Of a stretch of DNA of 5,405 nucleotides, positions 1 to 5,405 are shown piece after piece. The notes beneath the pieces were generated by a model, which was given only the letters and a program-made list of their open reading frames with translations, was not told the DNA's origin and did not search any database. Origin of the DNA: Bacteroidales bacterium (GTDB taxonomy: Bacteria; Bacteroidota; Bacteroidia; Bacteroidales; WCHB1-69); NCBI GenBank assembly GCA_023229985.1, contig JALNYF010000089.1, forward strand, positions 1 to 5,405, written 5' to 3'. A program made the translations under genes and the position numbers. Position 1 is the stretch's first letter; each line of letters starts with the position of its first letter.

Positions 1-2
1 AG

Positions 3-281
3 TATCTTCAACACGATACTTTGACCGATATTATCACTTTTGATTATTGCGAGGAGGATACCATTTCGGGGGATATTTATATCAGTATTGAAAGAGTGCG
101 AGAGAATGCTGTCATTTTCAAAGTCTCTTTTGATGAGGAGTTGTTGCGTGTTTTAGCACACGGAATCATGCACCTCTGCGGTTATAAAGACAAGAGTGAT
201 GACGATGCAGCCAAGATGCGACAAAAAGAGAATTTTGCCATTCAAAAATTCCATGAAATCAGCGATTCTTGTAAGAAGTAG
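3..281 (+). CDS. ybeY: Endoribonuclease YbeY, 3' part (5' end outside window)
   Basis: C-terminal part of YbeY, the metal-dependent endoribonuclease family involved in 16S rRNA 3'-end maturation and ribosome quality control in the cytoplasm. The frame is open to the left edge. The visible protein begins YLQHDTLTDIITFDY, which matches the conserved YbeY stretch before the active site, so the TTG at 21 is an internal leucine codon and not a start. The metal-binding signature reads HGIMHLCGYKD: the first two histidines are codons 159-161 and 171-173. The third ligand position of the usual H-x3-H-x5-H pattern is Asp (codon 189-191) instead of His, which I believe is common in Bacteroidota homologues. 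The protein ends at TAG 279-281 after a short charged helix (KMRQKEN). mnmG follows on the same strand after 42 bp, so the two are probably cotranscribed. The family assignment is secure; only the N-terminal portion is missing. Confidence 0.93.
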   Translation, partial: YLQHDTLTDIITFDYCEEDTISGDIYISIERVRENAVIFKVSFDEELLRVLAHGIMHLCGYKDKSDDDAAKMRQKENFAIQKFHEISDSCKK

Positions 282-303
282 ATAATTAGTGGTTTACAAA
301 TTA

Positions 304-317
304 TTTTCACGTGAAAA
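304..317. promoter_or_regulatory. 14-bp perfect palindrome, parS-like (candidate ParB/Spo0J site)
   Basis: TTTTCACGTGAAAA is a perfect palindrome centred between 310 and 311, in the gap between ybeY and mnmG and only 6 bp before the mnmG start codon. Its inner 12 bases, TTTCACGTGAAA, are identical to the core of the widely conserved chromosomal parS consensus TGTTTCACGTGAAACA; the outer two bases on each side differ. Chromosomal parS sites cluster near the replication origin, where gidA/mnmG also lies in many bacteria, so the location fits. It is too short and GC-poor to be a terminator. An ordinary operator for another dimeric regulator is the main alternative. The palindrome is directly visible; the parS role is inferred. 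Confidence 0.5.
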
Positions 318-323
318 CTATTT

Positions 324-2204
324 ATGAAAAAGGATAATCAATATGATGTTGTAGTAGTGGGTGCGGGGCATGCGGGTTGCGAAGCAGCAGTTGCTTCCGC
401 GAGGTTGGGAGCCAAGACTTTATTAATTTCCATGAACCTTTATTTGGTTGCGCAAATGTCCTGTAATCCCGCCATTGGCGGAATCGCAAAAGGTCAAATT
501 GTGCGCGAAATTGATGCCTTAGGCGGCATGACCGGTATTGTTACCGATCATAGCATGATTCAATTTAGAATGCTGAACCGCTCGAAAGGTCCTGCCATGT
601 GGAGCCCGCGAGCACAATGTGATAAACAATACTTTTCCCTCTTTTGGAAATCCATTCTGGAAAAGCAAAACAATTTAAACCTTAGACAAGATACCGTTTC
701 ATCTATTATTTTTGATGATGAAAATAAAGCTGTCGGAATAAAAACCATTGCCGGATTTGAACTAAAAGCTAAGAAAATTATTCTTACCAACGGAACTTTT
801 CTGAATGGCAGAATCCATATCGGCGAAGTTAATTTCGAAGGTGGTCGATTAGGCGAAATGTCCGCACTTCATCTCTCAGACCAATTAAAGGAAATGGGTG
901 TTTGTGTCAAAAAATTGAAAACCGGGACACCCGTCAGAATTGATGCCCGCACCGTGGATTTTAAACAAATGGAAGAACAAAAAGGTGATGAAATTCCTGA
1001 AAAATTCTCCTATACAAATACCCCCACCCTGATCAATCAAATGAGCTGCTTCATTACTTATACGAATGAAACTGTCCACGATATTTTGCGCGAAGGATTC
1101 CAATTTTCCCCCATGTTCCAAGGCAGAATTAAAGGGGTTGGTCCGCGTTATTGCCCCTCTATTGAAGATAAAATCGAACGCTTTGCCGATAAAAATCACC
1201 ATCAACTCTTCTTGGAACCCGAAGGAAGAAATACCTACGAATACTATCTCAATGGCTTCTCTTCTTCACTACCCGAAGAAACACAAGTGCGCGCACTTCA
1301 TCAAATTCAGGGATTGCACAATGCTGTTATCTTAAAACCCGGATACGCCATCGAATACGATTTTTTTGACCCGACACAATTGAATTTTTCCTTGGAATCA
1401 AAGGTAATTCCCGATCTCTATTTTGCCGGTCAGGTAAACGGAACTACCGGCTACGAAGAAGCCGCCTGCCAAGGACTTATCGCCGGAATCAACGCCGTTC
1501 GCGCAATCAAGGATTTGGAACCTTTGGTACTGAACCGAAACAATGCCTATATCGGTGTGCTGATTGATGATCTCATTACCAAAGGAGTGCAAGACCCTTA
1601 CAGAATGTTCACTTCCCGCGCCGAATACCGAACACTCCTCCGCCAAGATAATGCTGACTACCGACTTACTCACATCGGTCACGAAATAGGATTGATAGAT
1701 GATGAAAGATTGCGAGAAACCGAAAATAAACAAAAACTCCAAAGCGAAGTCGTTGCCTATTTACAACAAAATAATGCCCTCCCCGAAGAAGTGAATGGCT
1801 ATTTGTCCGCTGTGGAAACGCCCATTTTATCCCAACGAATAAAGTATGAAATTTTGCTGCGTCGTCCTCAAATAGAACTTAGCGAGCTCATCAATACTTC
1901 CCCGTCGCTTTCTGCTGCTATCAATAATTTAAAACCGACGCCCGAAATAATACAAAATGCCCAAATTGATGTTAAGTACGCCGTCTATATCCAAAAAGAA
2001 GAAGAACTTGCTCGGCGAATGGACCATCTTGAAAATATTAAAATTCCTCAAAATATTTTATACAAAGATTTGCCTTTTCTTTCAATGGAAGCAAGAGAAA
2101 AGCTCAGCAAAATTTTACCGCTCAATTTGGGACAGGCTTCGCGCATCAGTGGCGTCAATCCGTCCGACATCGCCGCCTTGATGATTTACTTTAACCGGTC
2201 CTAA
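324..2204 (+). CDS. mnmG: tRNA uridine-5-carboxymethylaminomethyl modification enzyme MnmG (GidA)
   Basis: Complete 626-residue protein, close to the 629 residues of the E. coli enzyme. With MnmE it installs the (carboxymethyl)aminomethyl group on C5 of the wobble uridine (U34) of several tRNAs, using FAD, NADH and methylene-tetrahydrofolate; it is cytoplasmic. The N-terminal Rossmann FAD motif is GAGHAG at residues 13-18. The CNPAIGG motif places Cys47, and GPRYCPSIEDK places Cys277, at the same numbers as the two functionally important cysteines in E. coli. GYEEAACQG lies at about 376-384, followed by the TSRAEYR segment and the C-terminal helical MnmE/tRNA-binding domain ending in ASRISGVNPSDIAALM. 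ATG 324 is chosen because the Rossmann strand begins a few residues later, as is normal; there is no Shine-Dalgarno sequence, which is usual in this phylum. It follows ybeY by 42 bp with no obvious promoter of its own and stops at TAA 2202-2204 before a strong hairpin. No defect is visible. Confidence 0.98.
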   Translation: MKKDNQYDVVVVGAGHAGCEAAVASARLGAKTLLISMNLYLVAQMSCNPAIGGIAKGQIVREIDALGGMTGIVTDHSMIQFRMLNRSKGPAMWSPRAQCDKQYFSLFWKSILEKQNNLNLRQDTVSSIIFDDENKAVGIKTIAGFELKAKKIILTNGTFLNGRIHIGEVNFEGGRLGEMSALHLSDQLKEMGVCVKKLKTGTPVRIDARTVDFKQMEEQKGDEIPEKFSYTNTPTLINQMSCFITYTNETVHDILREGFQFSPMFQGRIKGVGPRYCPSIEDKIERFADKNHHQLFLEPEGRNTYEYYLNGFSSSLPEETQVRALHQIQGLHNAVILKPGYAIEYDFFDPTQLNFSLESKVIPDLYFAGQVNGTTGYEEAACQGLIAGINAVRAIKDLEPLVLNRNNAYIGVLIDDLITKGVQDPYRMFTSRAEYRTLLRQDNADYRLTHIGHEIGLIDDERLRETENKQKLQSEVVAYLQQNNALPEEVNGYLSAVETPILSQRIKYEILLRRPQIELSELINTSPSLSAAINNLKPTPEIIQNAQIDVKYAVYIQKEEELARRMDHLENIKIPQNILYKDLPFLSMEAREKLSKILPLNLGQASRISGVNPSDIAALMIYFNRS

Positions 2205-2230
2205 ATTTATAAATAATTGATTATCAATAT

Positions 2231-2295
2231 AATATAAAAAACAGCCCCGAAACAGCCTTTTTTTTGAACTTGTTTTCGGGGCGATGTTTTATATT
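2231..2295. terminator. Bidirectional hairpin terminator between convergent genes
   Basis: Two long arms, about 2231-2254 and 2271-2295, are nearly complementary. The GC core pairs GCCCCGAAA (2244-2252) with TTTCGGGGC (2274-2282), and the outer parts pair an A-rich 5' arm with a T-rich 3' arm. The loop includes a run of eight T at 2258-2265. Read on the minus strand, the stem is followed directly by TGTTTTTTATATT, a good U-tract for the regulator gene; read on the plus strand it is followed by a weaker GATGTTTTATATT for mnmG. The position between the stop codons of mnmG (2204) and the LytTR gene (2362) fits a shared terminator. The rest of 2205-2361 is AT-rich with no gene seen. Confidence 0.85.
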
Positions 2296-2361
2296 AAAAA
2301 ATAAAAATTGTGCCGAAAATCCGCTGTTTTTTATAAACTACTAAATATTAATCAGTTATAA

Positions 2362-3114
2362 TTAGCCAATTCGTCGAAACATATCTTTGAGGTTCATGGT
2401 ATAGATTCTTGAAACGCTAAATGGCTGATTTTTTAGATACACGATATTTTTTTCAAATTTTTCTATTCGATTGTAGTTGACGATAACAGATTTGTTGATT
2501 CGTACAAATTTGTCGTTTGGGAGTGAGCAGAGAAATTTTTTTAAAGTTGAATTGTGATATACAATTTTCCCGTTGTAGTTTTCTATACGCAAGCAGTTTC
2601 CGATATTTCTAATGAACAGAATATCATCGAATATCAATTTAAAATTGCTTTTTTTGTATTTGATGAAGGTGTGATTTTTCATTTTCAGCGGTGATTTTTC
2701 ACTTTTATATGAAAAGGGGTGTTCGCCGGCGACGCTGTTGTAGTTATTCATAGCGTGTGTGATATTCAGCACTTTACTGATTTTTTTGCAAAAATAATCC
2801 AACCCTAATTTTGGGTTGATGTAGTCAAAAAAACCGTTATCAATGAGTTCCGGCACGATTGATACTTGTTCTGTGAGTGCAATGACAAACGGTGGCTTCG
2901 GAATAAGTCTTAAGATTTCAATTGCCCCAATACCAATTAATTTAGTATCGACAAATAACAATTTTGGAAGGGTGCGATTCAGTTTTTCTATCAGTTCGAT
3001 ACGGTCTTTAATAATATCCGTAATTTCGATAGAATCAAAAGCGTGAAGACGTTGGATTAATTTTTCTTCAAGAATACTATCCTGAACGAAAAGAATACAG
3101 TTTAGTTTGTTCAT
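2362..3114 (-). CDS. LytTR-family response regulator with atypical receiver domain
   Basis: A 250-residue cytoplasmic transcription regulator. Residues 1 to about 118 form a receiver-like domain: CILFVQD (strand 1 and acidic pocket, only Asp12 acidic), LLFVD with the probable phosphoacceptor Asp56, FVIALT with Thr81, and DYINPK, where Pro101 sits where the conserved Lys is expected and Lys102 where Pro is expected. Residues about 119-145 are a polar linker. Residues about 147-248 are a LytTR DNA-binding domain, with DDILFIRNIGNCLRI at 163-177 and the signature FVRINKSVIVN at 203-213. I chose the ATG at 3114 over an in-frame ATG at 3165: it starts just before the first receiver strand, and the longer form would read through the candidate promoter at 3141-3148. 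No sensor kinase is in view. The gene is convergent to mnmG and divergent from comEC, and looks more AT-rich than mnmG. The family call is firm; target genes and phosphorylation are unknown. Confidence 0.9.
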   Translation of the reverse strand: MNKLNCILFVQDSILEEKLIQRLHAFDSIEITDIIKDRIELIEKLNRTLPKLLFVDTKLIGIGAIEILRLIPKPPFVIALTEQVSIVPELIDNGFFDYINPKLGLDYFCKKISKVLNITHAMNNYNSVAGEHPFSYKSEKSPLKMKNHTFIKYKKSNFKLIFDDILFIRNIGNCLRIENYNGKIVYHNSTLKKFLCSLPNDKFVRINKSVIVNYNRIEKFEKNIVYLKNQPFSVSRIYTMNLKDMFRRIG

Positions 3115-3132
3115 AATTTGATTGTTTATAAG

Positions 3133-3165
3133 TTGATTAACAAAAATAAGTAAATATTTAATCAA
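3133..3165. repeat. Inverted repeat TTGATTAA-N17-TTAATCAA around the regulator promoter
   Basis: Perfect 8-bp arms at 3133-3140 and 3158-3165, 25 bp centre to centre, enclose the candidate -7 element of the LytTR gene. A further TTGATT lies at 3118-3123, exactly 15 bp before the one at 3133. Known LytTR regulators generally bind pairs of short repeats, so this could be an operator for autoregulation, but AT-rich DNA yields such repeats by chance and the known sites are mostly direct repeats. Confidence 0.4.
3141..3148 (-). promoter_or_regulatory. Candidate Bacteroidota -7 element for the LytTR gene
   Basis: On the minus strand this reads TATTTTTG, matching the TAnnTTTG -7 consensus of the Bacteroidota housekeeping sigma factor. 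It lies 26 bp before the chosen ATG at 3114, giving a predicted leader of about 20 nt. No convincing TTTG -33 element is seen at the usual distance. Because it lies downstream of the alternative ATG at 3165, it supports the shorter protein. Confidence 0.5.
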
Positions 3166-3211
3166 TTATCTCTTCTTTAAAAAAAATATGTTATCTTTAT
3201 TTATTCAAGGA

Positions 3212-3235
3212 TTTTCTGGTAAAATTTTTTCTGGT
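3212..3235. repeat. Short direct repeats TTTTCTGGT in the divergent intergenic region
   Basis: TTTTCTGGT occurs at 3212-3220 and again at 3227-3235, start to start 15 bp. A related pair, TTTTCGG, follows at 3276-3282 and 3287-3293 (11 bp apart). They lie between the two divergent candidate promoters, 114-164 bp upstream of comEC. They could be binding sites for a regulator, since tandem repeats suit LytTR proteins, or simply low-complexity sequence. Apart from these and the promoters, the 261-bp region shows no gene that I can support. Confidence 0.35.
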
Positions 3236-3348
3236 TTAGTGTTTTATCCCTTAATCTATGCCATTTTATTGTAAATTTTCGGAATTTTTTCGGCAAAAAA
3301 GCGCAATTTTCGCTCAAAATATCTTTTATTTTATTATGATAAAAATTG

Positions 3349-3356
3349 TATCTTTG
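3349..3356 (+). promoter_or_regulatory. Candidate Bacteroidota -7 element for comEC
   Basis: TATCTTTG matches the TAnnTTTG -7 consensus. It ends 19 bp before the comEC ATG at 3376, so transcription should start only about 12-15 nt upstream of the start codon. A T-rich stretch at 3324-3332 is at about the right distance for a -33 element but lacks the G of TTTG. There is no Shine-Dalgarno sequence in the short leader. Confidence 0.6.
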
Positions 3357-3375
3357 ATGAGCAAACTCATCTACT

Positions 3376-5405
3376 ATGAATCTCACTAACTACCCTGTCT
3401 TAAAGCTGCTTTTGCCCTATATCATGGGAATTTTCTTGGCATATTGGGGCAAAATCCCATCTCCCTCTTACAGCTTAATATTTGTCATAATACTATTTAA
3501 CTTGTTCATTGCCAATATATTATATCGTTATTTGTCTTATTTGCACCAATGGATAACGGGAATATTTATTTTAATGGCTTTTTTCTTTGTGGGATTATTC
3601 CAAACATCCCAAAAGATTGACCGGACAATTCCTAATTTCCTTGTTGAAAAGATGGCGAAAAATGAGCAGTATGTAGCACAAATTTTGGAGGCTCCCCGTG
3701 AAAAATTGAAAAGTATTAAATTAATAGTACAAATTATGAGCGATTCGCAGGGGCATTCTGTCGCACAAAAAGCGGTTATTTATGTTAAAAAAGATTCGGC
3801 TTCGCAGCAGTTGTCATACGGAGACGTGTTGCTGATTTCCACTAAATTATCTCCCATTTCTGGTCCAGAAAATCCATATTCTTTTGATAATCAAACTTAT
3901 CTGGGGAGAAAAGGAATCTTATTGACCGGTTACGTTCCTGATTATGCGTGGCAAATGCTCTATCATAAGTCGCCGAATGTCATTATGTACTATGCACAAA
4001 AATTGCAGCGCCTATTTTCGGATATTTTTGCGCAAAACGGGCTGCAGGGCGATGAATATGCTATTATCACTGCCATCTTATTGGGGAATGATGAAACCAT
4101 GGAACCGGAACTTAAGGCGCAATATGCGTCAGCCGGCGTGAGTCACATCTTGTGCGTTTCCGGTATGCACGTTGGTATTATCTTTATGATTCTCAACTTT
4201 TTACTAAAACCATTAGGGGGTTCCAAACAAACACGTGCTCTCAAAGCCGCGCTTTTGCTTCTCTGCATTTGGGCTTACGCCTGTATCACCGGGCTTGCGC
4301 CATCGGTTCAGCGCGCTGCCTCCATGTTTACCTTCGTCACTTTCGGAAATCTTCTGAACCGCAATGCTAATATTTTTCACAGCCTCTTTGCCTCCCTTTT
4401 TTTATTATTATTAATCAATCCACTTTTAATATTTGAAATCGGATTTGAAATGAGCTACTTAGCAGTATTTGGCATAGTTATTTTACAAAAGCCTATTGTC
4501 TCTGTTTATAAACCGAAAACAAAAATAGGGAACTATTTTTGGGAACTGATTTCCGTTTCCACAGCGGCGCAGCTGGCAACATTTCCCCTTTCCATCTATT
4601 ATTTTGGTCAATTTCCCAATTACTTTCTCTTAGCCAATATGTCGGTCATCATGCTCTCATTTGTTGTAGTTGTTACCGGTGTGGTGATTTTGGTGACCTC
4701 TTTCGTGAGCGTAATTGCCCAATTTGTGGGGACTATCTTGACGTATGAGATCAAACTGATGAATTTTCTGATTCAAAGTATTGATTCTTTGCCATTTTCC
4801 GTTACCCGGAATATTTCGTATTCCATGTTGCAGGTTGTGTTATGCTACGCCTGCATCGCCTCTCTTTTTTTCTATTTCCATCATAAAAACAAGAAATTCA
4901 AGTACTTAACTTTTTCTTTGTTCGTTATTTTTATCATGTCATTTGGCTATGACAAGTATCAGAGCAGCCGGCGAGAGGAAATAACGGCGTATTCCATTGA
5001 AAAGATGTCGGCAATAGGGTTTAACTACCACGGAAACAGTATTTTATTAGTCGATACTGCAACCACTCCCCATTTTTATGATTTCAATATTAAGAATCAT
5101 GAGCGCTGCGCACGAATCGTTAGCACTCAAGTAAATATTGACACGGCAAACTATGAATCGCAAGGATTTCTGAAAATTCATAATTGGATTAATTATCAGG
5201 GATATACGTTCTATTTGTTATCCGGAAGACAAACCATGAAGCCGGCAGATTCCCGTTTGTCGGTCGATTATTTGTATGTGCGGCACAATCCCAAAATATC
5301 TATGAAAAAACTCCGGCAATGTATTGATTTTAAACAAGTTATTATAGACAAAAGTAATTCTGTTTTCTACGATAAAAAGTGGACAGATTCTTGTAAATAC
5401 TATCA
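3376..5405 (+). CDS. comEC: ComEC/Rec2-family DNA-uptake membrane channel (3' end outside window)
   Basis: An open frame from ATG 3376 to the right edge: 676 complete codons and no stop. ComEC is the inner-membrane channel that brings single-stranded DNA into the cytoplasm during natural transformation. Three hydrophobic N-terminal segments (about residues 8-24, 33-50, 59-76) precede a soluble DUF4131/OB-like region (about 90-190) with YGDVLLIS and NPYSFDNQTYL at 166-176. The Competence (PF03772) core follows: LLGNDE from 235, SHILCVSGMHVG at 256-267, GLAPSVQRAASM at 306-317, and EIGFEMSYLAVFG from 354, with many membrane segments up to about 530. The remaining soluble tail aligns loosely with a metallo-beta-lactamase fold but has lost its motifs. 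ATG 3376 is the first ATG after in-frame stops at 3355-3360. The gene is divergent from the LytTR regulator. The stop is probably not far beyond the edge, judging by related proteins of about 700 residues. Confidence 0.93.
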   Translation, partial: MNLTNYPVLKLLLPYIMGIFLAYWGKIPSPSYSLIFVIILFNLFIANILYRYLSYLHQWITGIFILMAFFFVGLFQTSQKIDRTIPNFLVEKMAKNEQYVAQILEAPREKLKSIKLIVQIMSDSQGHSVAQKAVIYVKKDSASQQLSYGDVLLISTKLSPISGPENPYSFDNQTYLGRKGILLTGYVPDYAWQMLYHKSPNVIMYYAQKLQRLFSDIFAQNGLQGDEYAIITAILLGNDETMEPELKAQYASAGVSHILCVSGMHVGIIFMILNFLLKPLGGSKQTRALKAALLLLCIWAYACITGLAPSVQRAASMFTFVTFGNLLNRNANIFHSLFASLFLLLLINPLLIFEIGFEMSYLAVFGIVILQKPIVSVYKPKTKIGNYFWELISVSTAAQLATFPLSIYYFGQFPNYFLLANMSVIMLSFVVVVTGVVILVTSFVSVIAQFVGTILTYEIKLMNFLIQSIDSLPFSVTRNISYSMLQVVLCYACIASLFFYFHHKNKKFKYLTFSLFVIFIMSFGYDKYQSSRREEITAYSIEKMSAIGFNYHGNSILLVDTATTPHFYDFNIKNHERCARIVSTQVNIDTANYESQGFLKIHNWINYQGYTFYLLSGRQTMKPADSRLSVDYLYVRHNPKISMKKLRQCIDFKQVIIDKSNSVFYDKKWTDSCKYY

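Noticed and set aside
21..281. A short complete gene starting at TTG 21
   Set aside because: The frame continues upstream to the left edge with conserved YbeY residues (YLQHDT), so TTG 21 is internal.
560..2181. Minus-strand and alternative-frame open stretches inside mnmG (for example 885-1205 and 1398-1742)
   Set aside because: They lie wholly within a well-conserved mnmG frame and resemble no protein family.
2843..3046. Plus-strand 67-codon frame opposite the regulator
   Set aside because: Antisense to the receiver domain, low complexity (Ser/Ile-rich), no start signal or family resemblance.
3115..3165. N-terminal extension of the LytTR regulator to the ATG at 3165
   Set aside because: The extra 17 residues are not part of a receiver fold, and the candidate promoter and inverted repeat lie inside that stretch.
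3285..3314. Small hairpins TTTTTT-CGGC-AAAAAA and AGCG-N7-CGCT as a terminator or riboswitch
   Set aside because: Stems are short or GC-free, the region is a divergent promoter region where no terminator is expected, and it lies upstream of the predicted comEC transcription start.
3201..3386. 61-codon minus-strand frame in the divergent intergenic region
   Set aside because: It overlaps the comEC start and promoter, has a low-complexity Lys/Phe-rich composition typical of translated AT-rich DNA, and shows no recognisable domain.
4232..4237. Second CACGTG as a possible parS site
   Set aside because: Only the central 6 bases match; the flanks (AA and CTC) are not palindromic and it lies inside comEC coding sequence.
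3944..4748. Plus-strand open stretches of 65-72 codons inside comEC (3944-4141, 4152-4370, 4539-4748)
   Set aside because: The comEC frame runs uninterrupted through them with family motifs; these are in other frames and look random (Cys/Arg/His-rich).

Overview
The window looks like a chromosomal segment from a member of the Bacteroidota. Four things point there: the wording of MnmG and YbeY, the absence of Shine-Dalgarno sequences in front of the genes, candidate promoters of the TAnnTTTG type known from this phylum, and a ComEC whose C-terminal part has no recognisable metallo-beta-lactamase active site. This assignment comes from reading motifs; no database search was run. No mobile element, CRISPR array, tRNA or rRNA was seen.

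Layout: (1) Positions 3-281 hold the 3' end of ybeY (16S rRNA maturation endoribonuclease), cut by the left edge. (2) A 42-bp gap contains a 14-bp perfect palindrome resembling the core of a ParB-binding parS site. (3) Positions 324-2204 hold a complete mnmG (gidA), the FAD subunit of the enzyme that modifies the tRNA wobble uridine. ybeY and mnmG share a strand and probably an operon, and both act on the translation apparatus. (4) Positions 2205-2361 separate convergent genes and contain a long hairpin that should terminate transcription in both directions. (5) Positions 2362-3114, minus strand, hold a LytTR-type response regulator with an atypical receiver domain. (6) A 261-bp AT-rich divergent intergenic region (3115-3375) has one candidate promoter per direction, an inverted repeat around the regulator's promoter, and short direct repeats. 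(7) From 3376 to the right edge runs a comEC/rec2-type DNA-uptake channel gene, open at the end of the window (676 codons visible).

The core genes are ordinary housekeeping genes, and I do not see convincing evidence of a new multi-gene system. The points most worth checking are the parS-like site before mnmG, the LytTR regulator placed divergently to comEC (a possible but unproven competence regulator), its unusual receiver pocket, and the decayed metallo-beta-lactamase-like tail of ComEC.
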